Assembly: GCA_027488845.1 (NCBI GenBank)
Contig: JAIYBC010000019.1
Location: 1-57,580, forward strand
Source: Verrucomicrobiales bacterium
GTDB lineage: Bacteria > Verrucomicrobiota > Verrucomicrobiia > Limisphaerales > UBA9464
Length of the DNA stretch: 57,580 bases
Direction: 5' to 3'
Position numbers and translations under genes: made by a program. Below, one piece after another: positions 41,714 to 49,872 of the stretch; position 1 is the first letter of the stretch, and each line of letters begins with the position of its first letter. The notes under the pieces are model-generated. The model saw nothing but the letters and a program-made list of their open reading frames with translations. It was not told the origin of the DNA and did not search any database.

Positions 41714-42022
41714 ATGAATTCGTGGTGGGATGCCGCCGAGGCCTCAAGCCTTTCGCCCGGAAGTTGCCGCACGGTGGAAATCAACGGCCGGCGCATTGCG
41801 CTGGCGCACACCCCGGAGGGCTTCTTCGCGGTGGACGACGCCTGCCCCCATCGCGGCGGCGCGCTGGGTGCCGGCTTCCTCGACGGGACGACGCTGCATT
41901 GTCCGCTCCACGGCTGGGGCTTCGACATCCGCGATGGCGCCTGCCAGCCCCGTCCCGAGAAGCCGGTCCGAACCTACCCCACACGAACCGAAGACGGTCG
42001 TGTCTGGATCCGGATCGACTGA
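41714..42022 (+). CDS. Rieske [2Fe-2S] protein (NirD-like small ferredoxin)
   Basis: A 102-residue single-domain Rieske protein. The two cluster-binding boxes CPHRGG (about residue 46) and CPLHGW (about 61) are intact, giving Cys-x-His and Cys-x2-His. Size and VDDACPHRGGAL...GTTLHCPLHGWGFD fit a soluble NirD- or BphF-type electron-transfer protein. ATG 41714 gives the usual short N-terminus. The partner enzyme is not visible nearby. Confidence 0.9.
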   Translation: MNSWWDAAEASSLSPGSCRTVEINGRRIALAHTPEGFFAVDDACPHRGGALGAGFLDGTTLHCPLHGWGFDIRDGACQPRPEKPVRTYPTRTEDGRVWIRID

Positions 42023-42030
42023 CGCCCTCC

Positions 42031-43263
42031 ATGTCGGCGCCCAGTCCCAAGTCCCATGAAGCGGCCGCCGGTCCGCTCCGGGTCCTCAACCTCTGCACCC
42101 AGTTCGTGGGACTCGGCGGCGTCGAGTCCGTCGTCCGCGACCATCATCGCAACGACGCCGCCCACGGTCTGGATTCGCGCTTCTGCGTGTTCTGGGAGCC
42201 GCCCCATCCCGGGTGGGACCACGCCCGGTTCCTCGACTTCTCCGATGCGCTCACCATCCGCGCGGCGCGTCGGCGGTTTCGCGAAGGCATCGCCGGATTC
42301 GATCCGCAGCTGGTGGTGTGGCACACCGTCTGGGGTTGGCCCTATTTCGACGACCTCGCCGGAGCCTCCGCGGCCCGCGTGCTCTTCCTCCACAGTGACA
42401 CGCCCGGCCTCGAGGCGCAGTTGGCCACGCGTGCCTGGTGGGCGGACGGATTCGCCTGCGTCAACGACCGCCTGGTCCAGCGCGTCCGCGACGCGCGGCC
42501 CGACATCGCGCCGGACCGGATCCATCGTGTCCATTACCCCGTGGACCCGCCGGTTCCCCTGCCCTCCTCCGATCGGGAAGTCGGCGATCCCATGGTGATC
42601 GGCTTCTGCGGACGTCTCGACTTCGAACAGAAGCGCGTGGACCGCATCCCGGAGCTGGTGGAACAGCTCGGCCGCTCCGGGATCCGGTTCCGGATGGAGT
42701 TCCTCGGCGACGGACCCAAACGCGGATGGCTTCAGGAACGTTTCACCGATTCCAGCCGGTTCGTCTTCCATGGCCGGAAATCCGGCCGGGAATACTGGGA
42801 GACGCTGTCCTCGTGGGACGCGCTGTTCTTCGTCAGCGACTACGAAGGGACGCCGATCGCGCTCCTGGAGGCGATGACCTGCGGCGTGGTGCCGATTCAT
42901 CCGGGGATCGGCAGCGGCGGCGACCAGTATTCGGCACAGGTCGACCCGACGTTGGTCTATCCGGCTGGCGACATCGCCACGCTGGCCTCGAGGTTGGTCC
43001 AACTTTCCCGGGATGGCGGATCGATCCGGAAGCTGCGGGCCCGTTCCGCGGAAGTGGTCGCCGGCCATGCCGCTCACCGTTACCGGGAAGCGATGGCCGG
43101 GTTCCAACGCCGCATCACCCATCTGCCCAGGCTCGACAAGCGACCCCTCACCGGCAGGCCGTTTCCGACCGACTGGCTGTCCTTCGGCGCCATCCGCCGG
43201 CTCATGGACTGGAAGCGACGCCGGGGACAACCGGTTTCCGCAGCTCCACCATCACCCCGGTGA
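42031..43263 (+). CDS. Glycosyltransferase family 4-like protein
   Basis: A 410-residue GT-B protein. The N-terminal acceptor domain starts LRVLNLCTQFVGLGGVESVVRDHH and the C-terminal nucleotide-sugar domain has [34 protein letters not shown] and the family's EGTPIALLEAMTCGVVPIHP motif (catalytic Glu pattern E-x7-E). It probably adds sugars to a surface polysaccharide. It follows the Rieske gene by 8 bases and its end overlaps by 62 bases the convergent methyltransferase gene. Confidence 0.88.
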   Translation: MSAPSPKSHEAAAGPLRVLNLCTQFVGLGGVESVVRDHHRNDAAHGLDSRFCVFWEPPHPGWDHARFLDFSDALTIRAARRRFREGIAGFDPQLVVWHTVWGWPYFDDLAGASAARVLFLHSDTPGLEAQLATRAWWADGFACVNDRLVQRVRDARPDIAPDRIHRVHYPVDPPVPLPSSDREVGDPMVIGFCGRLDFEQKRVDRIPELVEQLGRSGIRFRMEFLGDGPKRGWLQERFTDSSRFVFHGRKSGREYWETLSSWDALFFVSDYEGTPIALLEAMTCGVVPIHPGIGSGGDQYSAQVDPTLVYPAGDIATLASRLVQLSRDGGSIRKLRARSAEVVAGHAAHRYREAMAGFQRRITHLPRLDKRPLTGRPFPTDWLSFGAIRRLMDWKRRRGQPVSAAPPSPR

Positions 43264-44017
43264 AGACCGGCGTGCGGTGTTCGGCGGGAACCTCGGACAT
43301 GTTGCGGAACGCACCTCCGATCCAGTTGAAAAGCGGCTGGGCCAGAATCCGGTAGAGGTTCCGGATCACAGCAAGGAATCGGTGGACCCAGGGACGGTCC
43401 GGTTGCTGGAGTTCGGCGACGAGGTAGTGCAACAGATGGATCGAGCCGCGCGGCCCGGCCACCAACTTGGAGGCGCGCGTCACCTCGAATCCGGCCCGAA
43501 CCGCCGCCGCGGCCAAGCCGACCGCGGTCCAGCGGTGGAAATCGAACGGGCACCCGTGCTCGATGTAGAGCCCGTGGGTGGTCACCAGCATCGTGCCGCC
43601 GGGACGCAACACCCGGAACGCCTCGCACAGGTAGCGGTGCGGGTCCGGGACGTGTTCCAGGACCTGGGTGGAAAGGACGACATCGAAGGTCGCGTCTCCC
43701 GCCGGCACCGAACCGTCCGCCGCCAACGGCAGCGTCACCCGCGGTCCGGGCGTGATGTCCGCCGCCTCGTAGCAGGTCACTTCGGGAAAGAGCGCCCGGT
43801 AGGGGGAACCTCCGCTGCCATAGTCGAGCAGGCGTCCGCGTGCCGAGGCGGCGAAGCGCCGGATGACGCGAAGCAGGTCCCGGAAGATGAGGTGGTCGAG
43901 GTCCGACAACGGCGGGTTCAGCCGACGGTCCAGGTAGCCGTCGGCGTTGAGGATCTCGGACAGCGCCAACCCCGCGGGCGCCCCGACGTCAGGCTTCGGG
44001 CTTTCGGTAGTGGGCAT
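43202..44017 (-). CDS. SAM-dependent methyltransferase
   Basis: A 271-residue class I methyltransferase. SAM-binding motif I is LLDYGSGGSPYRALFP, motif II lies near TFDVVLSTQVLEHVPDP and motif III in FRVLRPGGTMLVTTHG. Methyltransferase_11-like. It overlaps by 29 bases the next minus-strand methyltransferase and tail-overlaps the glycosyltransferase, so all three may decorate the same surface glycan. The substrate is unknown. Confidence 0.87.
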   Translation of the reverse strand: MPTTESPKPDVGAPAGLALSEILNADGYLDRRLNPPLSDLDHLIFRDLLRVIRRFAASARGRLLDYGSGGSPYRALFPEVTCYEAADITPGPRVTLPLAADGSVPAGDATFDVVLSTQVLEHVPDPHRYLCEAFRVLRPGGTMLVTTHGLYIEHGCPFDFHRWTAVGLAAAAVRAGFEVTRASKLVAGPRGSIHLLHYLVAELQQPDRPWVHRFLAVIRNLYRILAQPLFNWIGGAFRNMSEVPAEHRTPVFTGVMVELRKPVVPGVASSP

Positions 44018-44990
44018 GGAGGCTGTTCCCAAGCTGCAGGTAGAGCCGGCACAGGCCGGCCCGGTAGAGGAAGGTCGCCAAGGCGGGCCAGAGGCGACCC
44101 GGCGGAGAGGAGCGGCGGCCGATGCGTTGCTCCAATTCACCCTGGGTCCTCAGGGTGCCGCCGATCTGGACTCCCCGAAGGGCGTCGGCGCACAGCGTCA
44201 CCACCTCGAGCCCGGCCCGTTCGCCCAGACGCCGGAGGTCGCTCCGACGCCAGCGGCTCAGGTGGTGGGGCGGCCATTGTCGCGGCTCGAGCTGGAACCA
44301 CCGGTAGATGCCCTCGTCGTTGGGCACCGCGATCGCCAAGTGTCCGCCCGGACGGACCAGACGAGCCGCATCGCGAAGGAATGCCGCGGGATCGGCCAGG
44401 TGCTCGAGCACCTCGAATGCGGTGACCAGGTCGAAGCGGCTGGTCGGCTGCGATGCCGCGAACGCCTCGGCGGTTCCGGACATCACGTCGTGTCCGCGGG
44501 CCCGGGCGGCGGCCACGGCCTGGTCGTTGAGGTCGAGTCCATGGGTCTGGAGCCCCGCTTCCCGCGCCCGGTCCAGAAACCGGCCCGCGCCGCATCCGAG
44601 ATCCATCACCGTCCGTGCGCCGGTCCGCTTCGCGAGGTCCAACGCCAGGAAGAACGACGGGCTGTCGTCCGGGTAGTAGCATTCCAACTGGTCCTGCAGG
44701 TCCCGGTAGAAGGCCGCGTTCCCGGGAAGCACGGGATCGAAGAACTGGAAACCGCACGCACGGCAGCGGAGGTGATGCACCTTCCCCGCCCCACGGAACG
44801 ACTCGCAGGCCGCCGCCGTCAGACGGACACCCATGTGCTCGTGGAGCTGGACGAGTTCCGCCGGGCTCAGACTGTCGACGCGCTCGGAGTCGGTGCCAGC
44901 GCAGATCGGGCATGCCGGGGATGGATCCATCAGAGGCGACGAGGGAACCAAGCCCGCCTCGCGGAAGTCAACGACGCCGGATTCAGACAT
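43989..44990 (-). CDS. SAM-dependent methyltransferase with zinc-ribbon-like N-terminus
   Basis: A 333-residue protein. The N-terminal about 90 residues carry CPICAG and a later CRACGFQFFDP, a C-x2-C plus C-x2-C layout like the zinc-binding head of C-methyltransferases acting on sugars. The methyltransferase core has VMDLGCGAGRFLDRAREAG (motif I), FDLVTAFEVLEHLADP and ARLVRPGGHLAIAVPN. It overlaps the Opp permease stop by 8 bases and so belongs to the same minus-strand operon. Confidence 0.87.
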   Translation of the reverse strand: MSESGVVDFREAGLVPSSPLMDPSPACPICAGTDSERVDSLSPAELVQLHEHMGVRLTAAACESFRGAGKVHHLRCRACGFQFFDPVLPGNAAFYRDLQDQLECYYPDDSPSFFLALDLAKRTGARTVMDLGCGAGRFLDRAREAGLQTHGLDLNDQAVAAARARGHDVMSGTAEAFAASQPTSRFDLVTAFEVLEHLADPAAFLRDAARLVRPGGHLAIAVPNDEGIYRWFQLEPRQWPPHHLSRWRRSDLRRLGERAGLEVVTLCADALRGVQIGGTLRTQGELEQRIGRRSSPPGRLWPALATFLYRAGLCRLYLQLGNSLHAHYRKPEA

Positions 44991-45897
44991 CCCGGTCCCT
45001 CGGTTCGAACGCCTCTCGGAGCGCGTCACCCACACGCCCAAGCGCCCACAGGATCCCGGCGAGCGCCCCGGCCGGAAACACGAGCAGCCACAGCCGCATC
45101 CGCACCGGATTCAGCTGCGATGCGCCGTCTGCGATCAACGTCCCCAAACTGGCCTGCGGCGGCCGGATGCCGAGTCCCAACACGCTCAGGAACGACTCCT
45201 GGAGCATCACCGCGGGAACCGTGAGGGTGAGGTAGACGAGGATGATGCCCGACAGGTTGGGCAGGAGGTGGAGGAACAGGATCCTTCCGGCGCCGGCGCC
45301 GAGGGCCCGGCTGGCGAGGATGAAGGGACGTTCCTTGAGGCTCAGCACCTGGCCCCGAACGATCCGCGCCATGGTCAGCCAGGAAATTCCGCCGAGGCAC
45401 AGGACCAGAAGGATCAACCGCGCCTGGTCGGGCGAATCCGGGAACACACGTTGGAGCCGCGAGGCCACGGCGGATTCGAAGAAGTTCAGTACGAGAAGGA
45501 CCAGCACCACCGAGGGCAGCGCGTAGAGCAGGTCCACGATCCGCATCATCCAGGCGTCTACCTTCCCTCCGAAATAGCCGGCGACCAGGCCCCAGCCGAC
45601 ACCGATGCCGAGGCTGACCGCCGCACCCGCCGCGCCCACCAGGATCGAGATCCTCGTCGCCACGGCGATCCGGACCAGCAGGTCGCGCCCATGCAGATCC
45701 GAGCCCAGCGGATGCCTCGGGCTCGGCGGGGAGAACACCTCGGCGTCCGTCGCGTCGGGAGCGAACGGCGAGAACGCCGGGAAGACCAACGCGAACAGGA
45801 GTGCGGACAGAAGGAGCCCGAACGCCACGGCGGTGGTGCGGTCCCCGCGGAAGGGACGCGTCCAAGAGACCAGGAGTTGGAGGACCCGTTCAAGCAT
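44983..45897 (-). CDS. oppC: Oligopeptide ABC transporter permease (OppC-like)
   Basis: A 304-residue inner-membrane permease. Hydrophobic segments plus the N-terminal Opp domain (PDATDAEVFSPPSPRHPLGSDLHGRDLLVRIAVATRISILVG) and the EAA-loop region (VRGQVLSLKERPFILASRALGAGAGRILFLHLLPN) are typical. It follows OppB with an 8-base overlap. No OppD/OppF ATPase gene is adjacent in this window. Confidence 0.92.
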   Translation of the reverse strand: MLERVLQLLVSWTRPFRGDRTTAVAFGLLLSALLFALVFPAFSPFAPDATDAEVFSPPSPRHPLGSDLHGRDLLVRIAVATRISILVGAAGAAVSLGIGVGWGLVAGYFGGKVDAWMMRIVDLLYALPSVVLVLLVLNFFESAVASRLQRVFPDSPDQARLILLVLCLGGISWLTMARIVRGQVLSLKERPFILASRALGAGAGRILFLHLLPNLSGIILVYLTLTVPAVMLQESFLSVLGLGIRPPQASLGTLIADGASQLNPVRMRLWLLVFPAGALAGILWALGRVGDALREAFEPRDRDV

Positions 45898-46807
45898 GGC
45901 GCACGCGGGGATCGAGGCTGCGCAACGCGAGGTCCGAAGCGAGGTTGAGTCCCTGGAGCAGCACCGAGTAGAGGACCGCCAGGGCGATCATCATGGGATA
46001 GTCCCGGTTCAGGAAGCTGTTCACGAAGAACACGCCGGTGCCCGGGATCTGGAAGAGGTTCTCCACGATGAACGAGCCCGTCAGGAGATCGGCGAGCATC
46101 GGGCCGGCGTAGGCGGCGACCGGCAGCAATGAACCGCGCAGGGCATGGCGCCGCACGATCGCCCCGGGCGAAAGGCCCTTGGCCCGGGCGGTGCGGACGA
46201 ACGGACTCCGGAGCACGTCCGTCATCCCTTCCCGGGTCAACCGCGAGACACGTGCCGCGAAGTAGAGTCCCAACGCGAGCACAGGCAGGATGCAATTCTC
46301 CCAGGAGCCCCACAGCGCCGGCGGAAGCCAGGCCAACTGCAGTCCGAAGACCAACACCAGGACCGGGCCGAGGATGAACGACGGGATGCAGATGCCGACG
46401 ACGGCCAACATCGAGGCGAGGCGGTCCGGCCACAGCCCCCTGCGGAGCGCCCCCCAAGCGCCCACGGGGATCCCGATTCCGAAAGCCACACCGCCCGCGA
46501 GCAGGCCGAGGACGGCCGATACCGGCAGCGATTGCGCGAGGATGTCGTTCACCGTGTGGTTCCGATACTTCAACGACGGACCGAAGTCGCCGACGACCCA
46601 TCCACCCAGACAGCGCAGGTACTGCCGGTGGAGCGGTTCGTCCAGGTGGTACTTCGCCCGGAGCGCCGCCTCGACTTCGGCCGACGCCGGCGCGCGGTCG
46701 CGGTCGAACGGTCCGCCCGGGGTCAGGCGCAGCAGGAAGAATCCGCCGGTCGCCACCAGCCAGGCGATCAACGGCACCAGGGCCAGGCGCTTGAGGATCC
46801 CGTTCAT
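45890..46807 (-). CDS. oppB: Oligopeptide ABC transporter permease (OppB-like)
   Basis: A 305-residue permease. N-terminal membrane segment LALVPLIAWLVATGGFFLLRLTPGGPFDRDR, the Opp LGG-WVVGDFGPSLKYRNHTV region, and the EAA loop (LRSPFVRTARAKGLSPGAIVRRHALRGSLLP) are typical of OppB/DppB. ATGA overlap couples it to OppA. Together they import peptides supplied by OppA. Confidence 0.93.
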   Translation of the reverse strand: MNGILKRLALVPLIAWLVATGGFFLLRLTPGGPFDRDRAPASAEVEAALRAKYHLDEPLHRQYLRCLGGWVVGDFGPSLKYRNHTVNDILAQSLPVSAVLGLLAGGVAFGIGIPVGAWGALRRGLWPDRLASMLAVVGICIPSFILGPVLVLVFGLQLAWLPPALWGSWENCILPVLALGLYFAARVSRLTREGMTDVLRSPFVRTARAKGLSPGAIVRRHALRGSLLPVAAYAGPMLADLLTGSFIVENLFQIPGTGVFFVNSFLNRDYPMMIALAVLYSVLLQGLNLASDLALRSLDPRVRHA

Positions 46808-48471
46808 CGTGGCGGAAGCCTCCGGAGGCTCCACAGGGGATGCTCGTCGATCAGGTTGGCGTGGAATCCTTCCAGCCGATCCGGCCGGTAGGCGCACAGC
46901 CCGACATAGGAATAGAGTCCCGTCACCGGCACCTCCTCCTCGACGAGCAGCACCTCCGCCTGACGCAGCAGGGCCAACCGTGATGCCGGGTCCGCGGCGG
47001 ATCCCGCCGAACGCAGCAGCGCGTCGTATCGGGGTTGGCGCCATCCGGTCCGGTTGTTGCCGCTGTCGGCGAGGAAGCAGTCGAGGAAGGTCAGGGGATC
47101 GTTGTAGTCGCCGATCCACGAGCCCCGGATGAAGTCGTAGCTCTGACGGGACATCTCGGTGAGGTAGGTCTTCCACTCCAACGGACGGAGCTGGATCCGT
47201 ACGCCGAGGTGCGCGAGCAGCTGCGCCTGGATCTCGATGCCGACCTGTTCGTAGAGGCGGGTCCCGACGTTGTAGGTGTATTCGACCCGCGGGAATCCCC
47301 TGCCCTCCGGATACCCGGCCTCGCCGAGCAACAGCCGAGCCTGGGCCACATCGAGACCCAATCCCTCCGGCGGCTCGTAGCCACCCGCCCCGCGGGGCGT
47401 GATCGCGCCGGTGGGGCGCTCGCCCAACCGCGTGATCCGCCGGGTCATGGCCGGCCGATCGAGGGCGAGGGCGAACGCCTTCCGCACCCGCGGATCGTCG
47501 AACGGCTTGCGCCCCGTGTTGAACCGGATGAAGTCGCAGCCGAGGAAGTCGAAGCGGTGGAAGTCGGCCCGCTCAGCCAGATCCGGCCCCAGTTCGCCGG
47601 GGATGATCTTCCGGTCGATGATGAGGTCGACGTCCCCGCGCAGGAAGAGGTTGAGCGCCGTCCCGGCGTTGTCGCCGCTGAGCAGGTCGATGCGTTCCGT
47701 GGCGACCGAGGCGGAGTCCCAATACCGCGGATTGCGGCGCAACCGGAACCGGTCGTTCACCCGCCACTGCATCAGCTGATAGGGCCCGCTGCACGAAAGC
47801 GGTTCGGCCCGGATCCATTGGTCGCCCAAGCGCTCCACCAGATGCCGCGGGATCGGCGCGAAGATCCGGGATGCGGCCAACTCCAGGAAGAACGGCGCGG
47901 GATTCACCAGCCGGACTTCCAACGTGCTCGAATCCAGGGCACCGACGCCGAGCCGTGTGACGTCCTTCTCCTGGCCGGTGACGATGGCCTCGCCGTTTTC
48001 CAGGTGGAAGAACTGGGCCGAATAGTCCGCGGCGGTCGCCGGCATCACGGCCCTCCGCCACGACCAGACGAAATCCTCGGCGGTGATCGTTTCCCCGGTG
48101 GACCAGGCGAGTCCCTGTCGGAGCCGGAAGCGGTAGCGGCGTCCGTCCGGGGAAATCTCCCAAGTCTCCGCGAGACCCGGAATCGCCCGGCCGTCCAAGG
48201 GATTGAACCGGGTCAGACCCTCGAACAACGCCCCGGCAACCCGGCCGTCGGCCTGTCCGGTGAGGATCTGGGGATCGATCGTCTCCGGTTCGGGACCGTT
48301 GTGGACGACGAGGTCGGCCCGCTGCCGTGGACCGCAGGCCACGTGGAGCAACCCTAGGACAAGAAGCAGGAAGGCGACTCGGAAACGGGCCGGAGCGGGA
48401 GACGGTGTGGAAAGAAAAAAGACCCCCGGCACTGGCTCGGGGGTCTTTCGGATGTCTCCGCCGGGGCTCAC
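46804..48471 (-). CDS. oppA: Peptide-binding lipoprotein OppA (SBP_bac_5)
   Basis: A 555-residue protein as drawn from GTG 48471. Periplasmic binder of the SBP_bac_5 family with ETIDPQILTGQADGRVAGALFEGLTRF, the TAEDFVWSWRRAVMP stretch and FDDPRVRKAFALALDRPAM. The hydrophobic stretch FLLLVLGLLHVAC looks like a lipoprotein signal. The secG terminator lies inside the first 20 codons (48418-48448), so the GTG at 48432, in the hairpin loop, is a likely alternative start (542 residues). Confidence 0.85.
   Translation of the reverse strand: MSPGGDIRKTPEPVPGVFFLSTPSPAPARFRVAFLLLVLGLLHVACGPRQRADLVVHNGPEPETIDPQILTGQADGRVAGALFEGLTRFNPLDGRAIPGLAETWEISPDGRRYRFRLRQGLAWSTGETITAEDFVWSWRRAVMPATAADYSAQFFHLENGEAIVTGQEKDVTRLGVGALDSSTLEVRLVNPAPFFLELAASRIFAPIPRHLVERLGDQWIRAEPLSCSGPYQLMQWRVNDRFRLRRNPRYWDSASVATERIDLLSGDNAGTALNLFLRGDVDLIIDRKIIPGELGPDLAERADFHRFDFLGCDFIRFNTGRKPFDDPRVRKAFALALDRPAMTRRITRLGERPTGAITPRGAGGYEPPEGLGLDVAQARLLLGEAGYPEGRGFPRVEYTYNVGTRLYEQVGIEIQAQLLAHLGVRIQLRPLEWKTYLTEMSRQSYDFIRGSWIGDYNDPLTFLDCFLADSGNNRTGWRQPRYDALLRSAGSAADPASRLALLRQAEVLLVEEEVPVTGLYSYVGLCAYRPDRLEGFHANLIDEHPLWSLRRLPPR
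48418..48448 (-). terminator. Rho-independent terminator of secG
   Basis: On the minus strand AAAGACCCCCG pairs with CGGGGGTCTTT (11 bp, 9-base loop), followed by TTTTTTC. It ends secG transcription inside the start region of oppA, which must therefore have its own promoter further on or depend on read-through. Confidence 0.85.
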
Positions 48472-48478
48472 CGGACCG

Positions 48479-48883
48479 TCACTTGGCCGCCGGGAGGTTG
48501 GTGGCGGGAGTGGCGGGCAGGGTCAGCGCCGGGGCGGCCGTGTTCGAGGCGCCCGCTCCGAGCGTCACCGGCGCCGCTGGCGTGGCGGCGGCGGCCTTGG
48601 CCGCGGCGTCCCGCACGCTCTTGGTTCCCGACGCGGCGCTGTTGGCCCGGCTGTTCAGGAACGACAGGAGGATGCACAGACCCAGGAAGATCCCACCCAC
48701 CCACTTGGTGATCTTGGTCAGGGCGTTGCCGCCGCCGGCACCCAGGAGGGTGTCCACCGCGCCCGCTCCGAAGGCCATGCCGAATCCGGCCTCCTTCTTC
48801 GGAAGCTGGATCAGGACAAGCAACGCGAGGAGGAGGCAGGTGATGATGAGGACGAAGCTGAGTAGACCGATGACGATTCCCAT
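48479..48883 (-). CDS. secG: Protein translocase subunit SecG
   Basis: A 134-residue protein with two membrane segments (GLLSFVLIITCLLLALLVLIQ and WVGGIFLGLCILLSFLN) and the family's GFGMAFGAGAVDTLLGAGGGNALTKIT. SecG is an accessory subunit of the SecYEG channel. The Ala/Pro/Thr-rich C-terminal tail is longer than the usual 75-110 residues. It follows tpiA on the same strand, a common bacterial pair. Confidence 0.93.
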   Translation of the reverse strand: MGIVIGLLSFVLIITCLLLALLVLIQLPKKEAGFGMAFGAGAVDTLLGAGGGNALTKITKWVGGIFLGLCILLSFLNSRANSAASGTKSVRDAAAKAAAATPAAPVTLGAGASNTAAPALTLPATPATNLPAAK

Positions 48884-48947
48884 AATGTCGAAAGGGTAAG
48901 TTCGAAAGGATTGGTGGATGCCGAATGCGAGGTGGCCGGAAGGCGCC

Positions 48948-49712
48948 TCAGATGGCGTTGCGGATGATCTCGACGAAGTTCTTGGCCTCGAGGGAGGCGC
49001 CGCCGACGAGGGCGCCGTCGATGTCGGGCTGGCCCAGCAGTTCCCGGGCGTTGGAGCCCTTCACGCTGCCGCCGTACTGGATGCGCACGCGCTTGGCCAC
49101 GGCCTCGCCATGCATCGAGGCGAGCACCTTGCGGATGAACGCGTGGACCTCCTGCGCCTGCGCGCTGGACGCGGTCTTGCCGGTGCCGATGGCCCAGACC
49201 GGCTCGTAGGCCAACACCGTCGCCTCAACCTGCTCCGCGGTGAGCCCGGCCAGGCTGCCTCGCACCTGGGTCTCGACGACCCTCTCGGTGATCCCGGCTT
49301 CGCGCTCGGCCAACGTCTCACCGACACAGACGATCGGGATCAGGTTGTTCGCATGCGCGTTGGCCGCCTTCTTCGCCACCAGGGCGTCGGATTCGTTCTG
49401 GTATTGGCGACGCTCGCTGTGGCCGAGGACGACATAGCGGACCGAGAGTTCCCGGAGCATTCCCGGGGCGATCTCGCCGGTGAAGGCGCCGTAGCCGGCG
49501 TCGCTCAGGTTCTGCGCGCCCAACCGGATGTTGGATTCGAGCACGAGACGCGATACGTCCGAGAGGGCGGTGAACGCAGGGCACACCACCACGTCCACTT
49601 CCTTCACGGTCGATAGATCCCGGATGAGATCCGTCACCAAGGCCACGGCCTCGGTGTTGGTCTTGTTGCTCTTCCAGTTGCCGGCAATGATGAGACGACG
49701 TGCTTTGTCCAT
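48948..49712 (-). CDS. tpiA: Triosephosphate isomerase
   Basis: A 254-residue TIM barrel interconverting dihydroxyacetone phosphate and glyceraldehyde 3-phosphate. Seen: AGNWKSNKT (catalytic Lys), GHSERRQ (His and Ser), AYEPVWAIGTGKTAS (catalytic Glu), YGGSVKGSNARELL and DGALVGGASL. ATG 49712 places the Lys at the normal distance; an ATG five codons upstream is possible. Confidence 0.96.
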   Translation of the reverse strand: MDKARRLIIAGNWKSNKTNTEAVALVTDLIRDLSTVKEVDVVVCPAFTALSDVSRLVLESNIRLGAQNLSDAGYGAFTGEIAPGMLRELSVRYVVLGHSERRQYQNESDALVAKKAANAHANNLIPIVCVGETLAEREAGITERVVETQVRGSLAGLTAEQVEATVLAYEPVWAIGTGKTASSAQAQEVHAFIRKVLASMHGEAVAKRVRIQYGGSVKGSNARELLGQPDIDGALVGGASLEAKNFVEIIRNAI

Positions 49713-49872
49713 GCGAAACAGGCCCATCAGGTTATTCGCTGCCGACAGTGCGTAAAGGGGTTTTGCAGTCGATTTTGGAGCGGCTGCCATGGCCCGGCGG
49801 CCTCCCAATCCGCAGTCGGAGATGCCAACCAACGGCCGGAGCGGACCGCCCGCGCCACCGGCGGCCGGGACT

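Noticed and set aside
40122-41747. A 541-codon minus-strand open frame
   Set aside because: Out-of-frame shadow of the PVC-type cytochrome gene, which has all expected motifs.
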